Origin: Parasphingorhabdus flavimaris
GTDB taxonomy: Bacteria; Pseudomonadota; Alphaproteobacteria; Sphingomonadales; Sphingomonadaceae
Assembly (NCBI RefSeq): GCF_013371215.1
Contig: NZ_JABWMH010000003.1
Coordinates: 652,501 to 716,500 of the forward strand
Length of the DNA: 64,000 nt
Direction: 5' to 3'
In this document: positions 1-10,574 of the stretch, one piece after another
Layout of the letters: the number at the start of each line of letters is the position of its first letter
Numbering within the stretch: the first letter of the stretch is position 1
Notes under the pieces: generated by a model
The model's input: only the letters and a program-made list of their open reading frames with translations
Databases searched by the model: none
What the model was told of the DNA's origin: nothing
Position numbers and translations under genes: made by a program

Positions 1-32
1 TTTGGTTTTTAAGAGCATCCGGTTTCAGAGAT

Positions 33-109
<77 letters not shown>

Positions 110-129
110 TTTCTAACTAGACAAGTTTA

Positions 130-205
130 GGGGCCTTAGCTCAGCTGGGAGAGCACCTGCTTTGCAAGCAGGGGGTCATCGGTTCGATCCCGATAGGCTC
201 CACCA
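130..205 (+). tRNA. tRNA-Ala (anticodon TGC)
   Basis: This is a 76-nt cloverleaf with an encoded CCA and anticodon TGC in the loop TTTGCAA. The acceptor stem has one G-U pair. It follows tRNA-Ile by 20 nt, the usual Ile-Ala order in bacterial rRNA spacers. Confidence 0.97.
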
Positions 206-578
206 GTTTTTCGGTTCAAGAGAACATGCGGGGCATGTTCTCCCGGAAAACTCCCGAGCGACAGCGAAGGGTTGTCGCTAGAACGCATTTCTCCAGAGAT
301 GAAGACAAAAGTTTCCTGCAGGTTACGATCTGCAGGCAAGCGAGGCTTCGGCCTCTATTTGACATTGTGAATGGGTTTTTTTAATCGATGCCGTGGCAAT
401 TTTGCGGTTTCGGTTCGGCGGTTTTCCGTCGGGTTGAAACACATAATTGGCACAAGTATTCAAATTATTTGAATTACTAAAAGGCTGAGTAATTAATTGT
501 CCGCACTATACAGGCAAGGCCGAATTGGTCATCTGAAGCGCTTTTTTATGCAAGGAGCGTGGGAGGATTGGTCCAATC

Positions 579-598
<20 letters not shown>
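206..598 (+). other. 16S-23S internal transcribed spacer, 3' part
   Basis: This is non-coding spacer between tRNA-Ala and 23S rRNA. Its right end (579-607) is the 5' arm of the pre-23S processing helix. No gene is seen; short open frames here are fortuitous. Confidence 0.8.
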
Positions 599-3425
<2,827 letters not shown>

Positions 3426-3576
3426 TGTTGGAAACAGCATGTTGTCTGATTGAACGGACAATTAAGCTCGGCCCATGGTCAACATGCACGGATATTACCC
3501 CTCGGGATATATCCGGGCGTGATCTTGCCAACATCGATTAAAAGACCCGTGATTACAGCTTATGCGCCTGCTTCAT

Positions 3577-3694
3577 TGCTTGGTGGCCATAGCGCCTGTG
3601 CCCCACCCGATCCCATCTCGAACTCGGCCGTGAAACCAGGTTGCGCCGATGGTACTTTGTCTCAAGGCATGGAAGAGTAGGACGTCGCCAGGCA
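3577..3694 (+). rRNA. 5S ribosomal RNA
   Basis: This is about 118 nt. It has the terminal helix TGCTTGGTGGC paired with GTCGCCAGGCA and the conserved CCCGATCCCATCTCGAACTC block of loop B/C. It lies 173 nt downstream of 23S in the same operon. Confidence 0.94.
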
Positions 3695-3748
3695 TTGCAG
3701 CAGGCGCATGGAGATGTAGTCACGAGGAAATAACCCATTCACCTTTTC

Positions 3749-3790
3749 AAAAGCGGCCTGTCCCCAAAAGGGCCGGCCGCTTTTTTATTT
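3749..3790 (+). terminator. Rho-independent terminator after 5S
   Basis: The 10-bp arms AAAAGCGGCC and GGCCGCTTTT are followed by a run of T. It sits between 5S and tRNA-fMet, so tRNA-fMet is reached either by read-through or from its own promoter. Confidence 0.8.
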
Positions 3791-3826
3791 TCTGGATCTG
3801 CCAATATGGCCGTCCAGATATGTTGG

Positions 3827-3904
<78 letters not shown>

Positions 3905-3930
3905 CATTCCCAATACATTCAAAACATTAC

Positions 3931-3960
3931 AAGCCTCGCTGCTACCAGCGAGGCTTTTTT
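3931..3960 (+). terminator. Rho-independent terminator after tRNA-fMet
   Basis: The arms AGCCTCGCT and AGCGAGGCT surround the loop GCTACC, followed by six T. It differs in sequence from the terminator at 43275-43306, which lies after the other tRNA copy and is probably the original one. This left-hand terminator would then have come with the island. Confidence 0.85.
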
Positions 3961-3968
3961 GCGTTCGG

Positions 3969-3991
3969 ACTGTAAGCATATAGTAAGCAAG
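3969..3991 (+). repeat. Left 23-bp arm-type repeat
   Basis: It is identical to 43069-43091 and in the same orientation. It contains two copies of GTAAGCA (3972-3978 and 3983-3989) spaced 11 bp apart, one helical turn. It lies 65 bp inside attL. Role as an integrase or excisionase binding site is inferred from placement and geometry. Confidence 0.6.
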
Positions 3992-4420
3992 CTGGATGGG
4001 AAATACGGGTATTACAGAGTAATGCGAGGGGATTGTTGCTCTTCGGCTGCGAGGACCGAGATGCCCGCCGACCGTCGGTTCATTCTTGGAAGGCTGCAGT
4101 CATGTCAATTCTGCACTGAGAAGCCCATGCGCGGAAAATGAACGACGACGTGGCCAATGATCGCTACAGCAACCGCAAAACAGCGCGGTCCGGGCGCGAA
4201 GCCGACATTATGTTCGTCCTGTGCAAAAAACAGCTACTGTGCCGATTGCTGACTGACTGCTTCCGGGAAGGTTGTTGGCGTGAGCGGGCAATCGACTAGC
4301 AACGCAAGCTTGCGAATGACGACCCGGCAGGGTTGCGGAGGCTGCGTGTTCCGTGCAGATAAGTTCAGCCTGTTCAAATATGGACATGTGCGATTCAGCT
4401 CTGACTAAAGGGATGAGGCG
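3992..4420. other. Intergenic stretch without a recognisable gene
   Basis: These 429 bases between the left island end and the first gene have only short frames without ribosome-binding sites or family resemblance. I see no repeat or RNA structure in it. Confidence 0.5.
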
Positions 4421-4933
4421 ATGAAATGCCGTTGGGGAATAGTGCTTCTTGCGTCTTTTGCGCTCGTGGCATGCGCAGCGCCGGCAACACTCGACCGTGA
4501 AGGGACCGGCTCTACCTCTCTGCATGAGAAGACGATCTTCGTCATAAGGCATTTGCAGAAAGAGCGAGGCGACGATCCTTCACTCACTAGCGAGGGTGCA
4601 GCAGCATCAGAGCGCCTTGCGAATATGCTGGCGGACAAAGGCATTTCTGCGATCTATGCTACTCCAACTCGCCGGGCGATGGAAACTGCCGCTCCGCTTA
4701 GCAAGAAGACCGGTGTCGCGATCTCAGAATATGACGCCAAAAACCCCGAAACTTTGGTCGCCTCCGTCGCAGAAAACGACGGAGCGGTGCTGGTTGTTGG
4801 CCACAGCAATACTGTTCCTGACCTGGTGGTCCGTTTCGGCGGGCGTTCGCAACCTCAAATGACCGATCAAGATTACGGGACGGTATTCCTCATCGATGCG
4901 GCGGGAGATGTCCACGAGTTCATACTCGATTGA
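4421..4933 (+). CDS. Histidine phosphatase family lipoprotein
   Basis: A 170-aa protein of the histidine phosphatase (phosphoglycerate-mutase-like) superfamily. Residues 1-18 form a lipoprotein signal ending in the lipobox LVAC (Cys18), so it should be anchored in the envelope. The core begins with VIRH (catalytic His44). The usual RHG or RHAEK is here RHLQK. Further family marks are the LTSEG segment, the YATPTRRAMETA segment and GHSN with the second His at about 128. The substrate cannot be predicted; similar short envelope members are annotated only by fold. It is the first gene inside the left end of the island, on the plus strand, 195 bp before the beta-propeller gene. Confidence 0.85.
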   Translation: MKCRWGIVLLASFALVACAAPATLDREGTGSTSLHEKTIFVIRHLQKERGDDPSLTSEGAAASERLANMLADKGISAIYATPTRRAMETAAPLSKKTGVAISEYDAKNPETLVASVAENDGAVLVVGHSNTVPDLVVRFGGRSQPQMTDQDYGTVFLIDAAGDVHEFILD

Positions 4934-5127
4934 ACAACAACGCGGGTCACAAAACCCAACTGTAAGTTCGCTTATAGCCGGGTGCGCGATCTGACCCATG
5001 ATCGTGGTGTGCAATGTCGGCGCTGGACAGATCGCTTGCCAATGTCCGGCACGCCTTGGCATCCCTGCTTCGACAATGTATGATATGGCTTTAGCCTGCC
5101 GCCACCGCACCGACCGAAAGCTTCGCC

Positions 5128-6369
5128 ATGCCAAGCAAGACACTTCGCTCCGCTACTTTTCTCACCGCGCTATTGGTTCCTGCTTCCGCACTCGCCTTGC
5201 CGGAAGGCGAAGGGAGAGAGTTGGTGCAGGGTGTCTGCGGCTCCTGCCACGGCACAAGTGTTATCGAGAGGAGTTCTGGTTATTCACGCGAAGATTGGCG
5301 TTATCTGACGTCGACCATGCTTGATCTGTCTAACAATGAGGAAGGTCAGGACAAGATTCTTGATTACCTCGCCTCGACATTCCCGCCGAGCACGAACCGC
5401 GCTTCGACACAAGTCCGCGGACCACTGACCCTCCGGTTCGAAGAGTGGCAGGTTCCGACATTGGGCCAGCGTTCACGCGATCCGGTCGAGGCGCCCGACG
5501 GCAGCATCTGGTGGGTTGGTCAATGGCGCGATATCCTTGGCCGACTGAATCCCCAAACGGGCGAAATGGAAGAGTTTCGATTGCCCGCAGGTGCGAAACC
5601 TCATTCGGTGAGCATTGGCCCGAACGGAATGGCGTGGTACACCGGCAATCGCAACGCGACCATCGGTCGGTTTGACCCTGCGACCAAAACGATCACCGAA
5701 TTTCCAATGCCGGACAAAACTGCGCGCGATCCGCACACGGCGGAGTTCGACGCAAACGGAACTCTCTGGTTCAGTCTTCAGGGCAGCAACATGATTGGCC
5801 GACTTGATCCGGAAACGGGAGAAGTTCGACTCGTCCGCAGCCCACGCCCAAATTCGCGTCCTTACGGCGTGAAAATCGCTGCGGATGGAATTATCTGGGT
5901 CGCCTGCAACGGCGCAAATTGCCTGTTGCGCATCGATCCGGATACGATGGAAGTCACCGAAATTACTCTGCCGGAAAAAGGCACCACGGTACGGCGACTC
6001 GATATCGATGCCGACGGAGATATCTGGTGGGTCAATTCAGGATTGGGGCGCCTGGGACGCTATCGCCCAGCAAAAGGCGAAATCACCGAATGGGCATCCC
6101 CAAGCGGACCTCGCTCGCATCCCTACGCAATAGCGATTTTTGATGGCGCAGTCTGGTACAACGAAAGTGGCGTGCGTCCGGACATGCTTGTTCGGTTCGA
6201 CCCGGAAACCGAGACTTTTCAGAGCTGGCCCATCCCCTCGGGGCCGATCCACGCAGGTATTTTGCGCCACATGCGAACGACTCTGGACCGGCAAGCGTTG
6301 TTGATTCATCAAAGTGGAACAAACAATATCGCCCGGGTGACTGTCGTGCGTGATCAGGCCATCCCCTGA
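5128..6369 (+). CDS. Secreted c-type cytochrome/Vgb-like beta-propeller protein
   Basis: A 413-aa exported protein. A signal peptide of about 23 residues is followed by a haem-c motif CGSCH (Cys37, Cys40, His41) in a short cytochrome-like segment. From about residue 100 onward there are repeated blades with NPxTGEMEEF, DPATKTITEF and DPETGEVRLV patterns, typical of the virginiamycin B lyase (Vgb)/SMP-30-like propeller family. Many such periplasmic Vgb-like proteins are not antibiotic lyases, and the N-terminal haem site suggests redox or electron-transfer use. I therefore do not call it a resistance gene. A TonB-dependent receptor remnant follows directly, hinting at a former uptake locus. 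Confidence 0.8.
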   Translation: MPSKTLRSATFLTALLVPASALALPEGEGRELVQGVCGSCHGTSVIERSSGYSREDWRYLTSTMLDLSNNEEGQDKILDYLASTFPPSTNRASTQVRGPLTLRFEEWQVPTLGQRSRDPVEAPDGSIWWVGQWRDILGRLNPQTGEMEEFRLPAGAKPHSVSIGPNGMAWYTGNRNATIGRFDPATKTITEFPMPDKTARDPHTAEFDANGTLWFSLQGSNMIGRLDPETGEVRLVRSPRPNSRPYGVKIAADGIIWVACNGANCLLRIDPDTMEVTEITLPEKGTTVRRLDIDADGDIWWVNSGLGRLGRYRPAKGEITEWASPSGPRSHPYAIAIFDGAVWYNESGVRPDMLVRFDPETETFQSWPIPSGPIHAGILRHMRTTLDRQALLIHQSGTNNIARVTVVRDQAIP

Positions 6370-6380
6370 CGTCGCGCTAA

Positions 6381-6551
6381 TGGTACCTTTTCGCGAATGC
6401 CGAGAATCTGCTCAATGTCCGCCAGACCCGCTACGACCCGCTATTATTGCCGCGGCTTGACTCAAACGGGCAATGGACGGTTGATGCCTGGGCACCGCTC
6501 GACGGATTTACTTTGAAGGGGGACAATAGGCTTTGGTTTGGTGGAAAATGA
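6381..6551 (+). pseudogene. C-terminal remnant of a TonB-dependent receptor
   Basis: Reading from 6381, this frame gives ENLLNVRQTRYDPLLLP, then WTVDAWAPLDGF and a terminal NRLWFGGK before the stop at 6549-6551. That is the recognisable last-strand region of TonB-dependent receptors. The upstream frame closes with a stop at 6378-6380 and no start codon is present, so about 90% of the gene is missing. It begins 11 bp after the Vgb-like gene. The deletion probably removed the rest of the receptor. Confidence 0.7.
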
Positions 6552-6680
6552 CGAATGCTATTGCGGTAGGAAGGGACAATCGCAGACTGATCGGCTCTGG
6601 CCTGATTGTTAACAGCTCGACGTTTTTCACCGAATGTCTGATTGTAAGATAGTCTGGATTATTTTAGTATAACTGAGATC

Positions 6681-6720
6681 GGGCGCATTTCGGACCGACC
6701 GCTTGTGGGCCGTTAGCGGA
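6681..6720 (+). repeat. 40-bp intergenic repeat, left of the nas cluster
   Basis: About 90% identical to 20906-20945 and in the same orientation; both begin GGGCGCATTTCGGA. The two copies flank the whole nitrate assimilation cluster (cobA to nasT). The interval 6552-6838 holds no gene otherwise. Confidence 0.65.
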
Positions 6721-6838
6721 ATGTCCGCATTTAATCTGCAATACCCATAAAGCGGGCGCTGTGGTTCGCGTTTCAGGAACTTCCGATTCCGCCGCAATTC
6801 CGGTCGTTTCAGGACCAAATTTGATCGCCGCGGAGCAG

Positions 6839-7642
6839 TCAATGACAGAACGGCGCTCGTTTCGGTGTTGGCCGTGTATATGAGAAACTCAAATCGCTTG
6901 CTGTTCGCCGCTGCCTTACCGCTTCGCCGATCAGCATCAGGGTGGGACCTGCTCCCAGGGCAGATTTCGCCGAAAGTGCCAACAGATCGAGGCGCGTACT
7001 GAATTGGTGTTCTTCGGGCAGGCTGGCATTTTCCATCAAAAGCACGGGGGTGTCTGCGGGCAATCCGGCGTCGATAAGCTGGCGTGAAATGGTGGCCGCT
7101 GCCGCTTTGCCCATATAAATTGCGAGCGTTGCCTTTGGATCTGCGAGCGCCTGCCAATCAAGATCGAGCTCTTCATCCGCTTTCGCGTGGGCAGTCACGA
7201 ATATTAGTTTGCGGGCGAGCCCACGCAAGGTGAGCGATATGCCGGCGCTTGCAGCGGCAGCTGATGCCGCGGTTATGCCGGGGCAGATGTGGCAGGCAAT
7301 GCCATGATTGGCCAGCGCATCCATCTCCTCTGCTGCACGGCCAAAAATTCCCACATCGCCGCCTTTGAGCCGTACCACTCGCTCCCCGGCCAAAGAGGCA
7401 TCAACCAGCAAGTCATTGATGCTGCATTGGTCCTTGGAATGGCGGCCAGATCGCTTGCCGACGGGGACAAGCCTTGCAGAGCGCGGCGCAAGTTCGAGCA
7501 CGCCCTTGCCAACAAGCGCATCGTAGAAAATGACGCTGGCAGCGCGGATCAGTTTCTCGGCCTTGCGGGTCAACAGGTCTGGATCTCCCGGACCTGCGCC
7601 GACTAACCAGATCGTTCCGGGCGGGATGACAGTATCGCTCAT
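6839..7642 (-). CDS. cobA: Uroporphyrinogen-III C-methyltransferase (SUMT)
   Basis: A 267-aa SAM-dependent enzyme that methylates uroporphyrinogen III at C2 and C7 to precorrin-2, the first step to sirohaem. The sequence shows the family opening VGAGPGDPDLLTRKA, the VPVGKRSG segment, VRLKGGDVGIFGR and the ICPGITAASAAAASAGISL loop. The reading frame is open further upstream, but the ATG at 7642 is chosen: it overlaps the nasA stop by 4 bp (ATGA) and starts the domain correctly. As last gene of the nas operon it supplies sirohaem for NirB, which explains its place here. Confidence 0.93.
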   Translation of the reverse strand: MSDTVIPPGTIWLVGAGPGDPDLLTRKAEKLIRAASVIFYDALVGKGVLELAPRSARLVPVGKRSGRHSKDQCSINDLLVDASLAGERVVRLKGGDVGIFGRAAEEMDALANHGIACHICPGITAASAAAASAGISLTLRGLARKLIFVTAHAKADEELDLDWQALADPKATLAIYMGKAAAATISRQLIDAGLPADTPVLLMENASLPEEHQFSTRLDLLALSAKSALGAGPTLMLIGEAVRQRRTASDLSFSYTRPTPKRAPFCH

Positions 7643-10233
7643 TCGGCGGCCTCCAATTTCGGTTCCAGTGTTTCCGCCAGCAATTTGGCAAGCGCGGGTC
7701 GGCAACTGCCGCAATTTGTTCCGGCGTTCAGGGCGGTTCCGACGTCTTCCAGACTGGTGAGCGATTGCTCGGCAATCGCGCCGACGATCTGCTTCACGCC
7801 AACGTTGAAACAGACACAGAGGATCGCGCCTTTGTCCGGCCCGGCAACTTTCGGGCGCGCTGCGAGCAGGGATGGAGCATCCGCCTGTTCGTCGCTGACC
7901 AATTGTGCCGCAATCCATTCGCGCGACGGAAGTTGACCGTTGCGCGTCACGAAAAGTGCTGCCGCCAGCCTGCCCCCGCTATCGCGCACGGCAATCCGCC
8001 GCATCCCGCGCTTCAGGTCTACTGCTTCCAGACGGTCGCCATCTGGCAACAGTCCGTCAACGTCAATATTGCCCTCGCTCGCCATTTCGGTGAGCCATCC
8101 ACCCGCTATTCTTGCACTCGTCCAATATAGCAGGGCTGGCAAAGCCGGCCGGTTGCTGCTGACCAGGAAGGCCCGCCATTCCAATTCGACCGCTGCGATA
8201 TTGCACGAACTGTTTTTATACGCAGGTTGTCCCGATACCGGGTCGACCGTTTGGTCGGGCAACCGGTTGGCACGGCCACCGCCGCTCATCTGATCGGTCC
8301 AGTGCATCGGGACGAACATCTCGCCTTTGCGTTGTGCGTCGGTGAGCTGCACCCGAAAAATGCTATTGCCCTGCGGCGTCATGATCCGCGCCAGAGTGCC
8401 ATCTTCTATAGACCGGTCCTCGGCATCATCCGGGTGAATTTCAACCAGCGCTTCGCGGCGATGTTGTGACAGTCTTGGACTGAGACCGGTTCGGGTCATC
8501 GTGTGCCACTGATCGCGATAGCGGCCTGTGTTGAGACGCAGCGGTAATGCGCGATCAACCAGCTCTGAAGCAGGAGGAACAACGGCAACCAGCCTTGCCT
8601 TGCCGTCAGAAGAGGTGAATTTCCCCTCGGCAAAAGGAGATACGCCACCCCAGGCTTTCGGCACCCAATCGTCATATTCGCGATCGCTGGTGTCGGCCCA
8701 CTCCGATATATCCAGTTTGCGCTGGCCATCATTGCGAAATCCGGTTTGCGCTGCATATTCACGGAAGACAGCAGCCGGCCCATCGAAGGAAAATGCGTCG
8801 TCAAATCCCATGCGACGAGCGACCTCCTGCACGATCCACCAATCGGCTTTCGCCTCTCCGGGCGGCGCAAATAGAGGGCGCTGACGACTGATGAGCCGTT
8901 CGCTGTTGGTGACGGTGCCGTCTTTTTCGCCCCAGGCAAGCGCTGGCAGTTTCACATCGGCATAAGCGGTCGTGTCGGTTTCGGTGATGACATCAGACAC
9001 CACCACGAAATCGCAGCGGTTCAATGCCTCGCGGACATAATCAGCATCCGGCATCGAGACAGCTGGGTTGGTTGCCATCACCCAGATCGCCTTGATTTTT
9101 CCATCATGCACATCGCGAAACATGTCGACAGCCTTGCGGCCGGGTTGTCGTGCAATGGTCGGGCTGTTCCAATATAATTGTACGGCTTCGCATTCGGCGT
9201 CGGAAAAGCCCATATGCGCCGCCAGCATCGAAGAAAGCCCGCCAACCTCGCGCCCGCCCATGGCGTTGGGCTGGCCGGTGATCGAAAATGGCCCCATGCC
9301 GGGCTTGCCAATCCTGCCAGTAGCAAGGTGCAGATTAATAATGGCATTGCCCTTGTCGGTGCCACCGACGGATTGATTTGCGCCCTGGCTGAACAGAGTG
9401 ACCATTTTGGGATGGGCGGCGACCAGATCGGCAAGCTTATCGAACAATCCCCGATCAATACCCGCCGCAGCCGGATCGTCCGTCAGCCTGTTCCAGAATC
9501 CGGCGGGCGTGTCGACATGATCGCGCAGATAGTCTTCGTCCAGCAATCCCCTTGTCATCATCTCGGCGAGCAAGGCGTTGAACAAGACCACGTCCCCGTC
9601 GAGCGCGATGGGTAAATGGAGATCGGCACATTCGGCTGTTTCGGTGCGGCGCGGATCAATAACCACCAGTTTCGTTCCGCGTTCGCTGCGGGCCTTTTCG
9701 ATGCGCTGCCAGATCACCGGATGACACCAGGCGGTGTTCGACCCGACCAGCAGGATGAGATCGGCTGCTTCCAGATCATCATAGCTGCAGGGCACCACAT
9801 CTTCGCCAAAGGCCCGCACATGGGCGGCAACCGCGCTGGCCATGCACAGGCGGCTGTTGGTGTCGATATTGGCGCTGCCGATAAAGCCTTTCATCAGCTT
9901 GTTGGCGACATAATAATCCTCGGTCAGCAATTGGCCGGAGACATAGAATGCAACGCTGTCCGGGCCATGTTCGCGCACCGTATCGGCAAGGCGCTTTGCC
10001 ACCAGATCGAGCGCATTGGCCCATTCTACTCGCTCGCCGCCAATTTCCGGATAAAGCAGGCGCCCTTCCAGGCTCACTGTTTCCGCCAAGTGCGTGCCCT
10101 TGGAACATAGCCGTCCGAAATTTGCCGGATGCTCCTCGTCACCCTTGATAATGACCTCACGGTCTCCGGTGATTTCGGCTTTTATACCGCAACCGACGCC
10201 ACAATAGGGGCAAGTGGTGCAAATTTTTGTCAC
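7639..10233 (-). CDS. nasA: Assimilatory nitrate reductase, catalytic subunit
   Basis: An 864-aa cytoplasmic molybdopterin oxidoreductase that reduces nitrate to nitrite. The N-terminus carries the [4Fe-4S] motif with Cys8, Cys11, Cys15 and Cys43. The central region is the Mo-bis-MGD domain, with motifs such as CMASAVAAHV and SQGANQSVGGTDKGNAI. A molydopterin dinucleotide-binding domain lies near residues 590-690. The C-terminal 60 residues form a BFD-like [2Fe-2S] domain (CVCFNVG, then NCGSCRPAL), as in NasA proteins that take electrons from a flavoprotein or ferredoxin. No signal peptide is present, which separates it from periplasmic Nap. It overlaps nirD upstream and cobA downstream by 4 bp each. 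Confidence 0.96.
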   Translation of the reverse strand: MTKICTTCPYCGVGCGIKAEITGDREVIIKGDEEHPANFGRLCSKGTHLAETVSLEGRLLYPEIGGERVEWANALDLVAKRLADTVREHGPDSVAFYVSGQLLTEDYYVANKLMKGFIGSANIDTNSRLCMASAVAAHVRAFGEDVVPCSYDDLEAADLILLVGSNTAWCHPVIWQRIEKARSERGTKLVVIDPRRTETAECADLHLPIALDGDVVLFNALLAEMMTRGLLDEDYLRDHVDTPAGFWNRLTDDPAAAGIDRGLFDKLADLVAAHPKMVTLFSQGANQSVGGTDKGNAIINLHLATGRIGKPGMGPFSITGQPNAMGGREVGGLSSMLAAHMGFSDAECEAVQLYWNSPTIARQPGRKAVDMFRDVHDGKIKAIWVMATNPAVSMPDADYVREALNRCDFVVVSDVITETDTTAYADVKLPALAWGEKDGTVTNSERLISRQRPLFAPPGEAKADWWIVQEVARRMGFDDAFSFDGPAAVFREYAAQTGFRNDGQRKLDISEWADTSDREYDDWVPKAWGGVSPFAEGKFTSSDGKARLVAVVPPASELVDRALPLRLNTGRYRDQWHTMTRTGLSPRLSQHRREALVEIHPDDAEDRSIEDGTLARIMTPQGNSIFRVQLTDAQRKGEMFVPMHWTDQMSGGGRANRLPDQTVDPVSGQPAYKNSSCNIAAVELEWRAFLVSSNRPALPALLYWTSARIAGGWLTEMASEGNIDVDGLLPDGDRLEAVDLKRGMRRIAVRDSGGRLAAALFVTRNGQLPSREWIAAQLVSDEQADAPSLLAARPKVAGPDKGAILCVCFNVGVKQIVGAIAEQSLTSLEDVGTALNAGTNCGSCRPALAKLLAETLEPKLEAAE

Positions 10234-10574
10234 GCTACCCCGGCCAAAGCGGCAACGCGTTCGATATAGATCCGGCCTGCATCAACCTTTACCGGAATGA
10301 CGGGGACGCAGCCTTTATCTTCGCCCAATGCTTCGCCTGTCAGCAAGGAAATGCGCCAGTTATGTAGCGGACATGTAACGCTGGTGTCGTGCACCATGCC
10401 CTGGCTCAGCGGTCCGTCTTTGTGCGGACATTTGTTTGCCAAAGCATGTATGCTGCCGGTGGCGGTGCGGAATATCGCTATTTCCTGGCCACCTTGCACC
10501 GGCAGGGTCCGTGCTCCCAGGGCAGGCAGCTGCTCTACGGGTCCGATATCAATCCATTTTGCTTCAACCATCAT
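10230..10574 (-). CDS. nirD: Nitrite reductase (NADH) small subunit, Rieske-type
   Basis: A 114-aa Rieske-fold subunit partnering NirB in cytoplasmic ammonium-forming nitrite reduction. The [2Fe-2S] ligands are visible as CPH (Cys49, His51) and CPLH (Cys68, His71). It has no extension, so it is the stand-alone NirD form. It overlaps nirB by 4 bp on one side and nasA by 4 bp on the other, implying tight co-translation. Confidence 0.95.
   Translation of the reverse strand: MMVEAKWIDIGPVEQLPALGARTLPVQGGQEIAIFRTATGSIHALANKCPHKDGPLSQGMVHDTSVTCPLHNWRISLLTGEALGEDKGCVPVIPVKVDAGRIYIERVAALAGVA

Noticed and set aside
5128-6369. Streptogramin lyase antibiotic resistance gene
   Set aside because: It has a signal peptide and haem-c site, and the family is broad; resistance cannot be supported.
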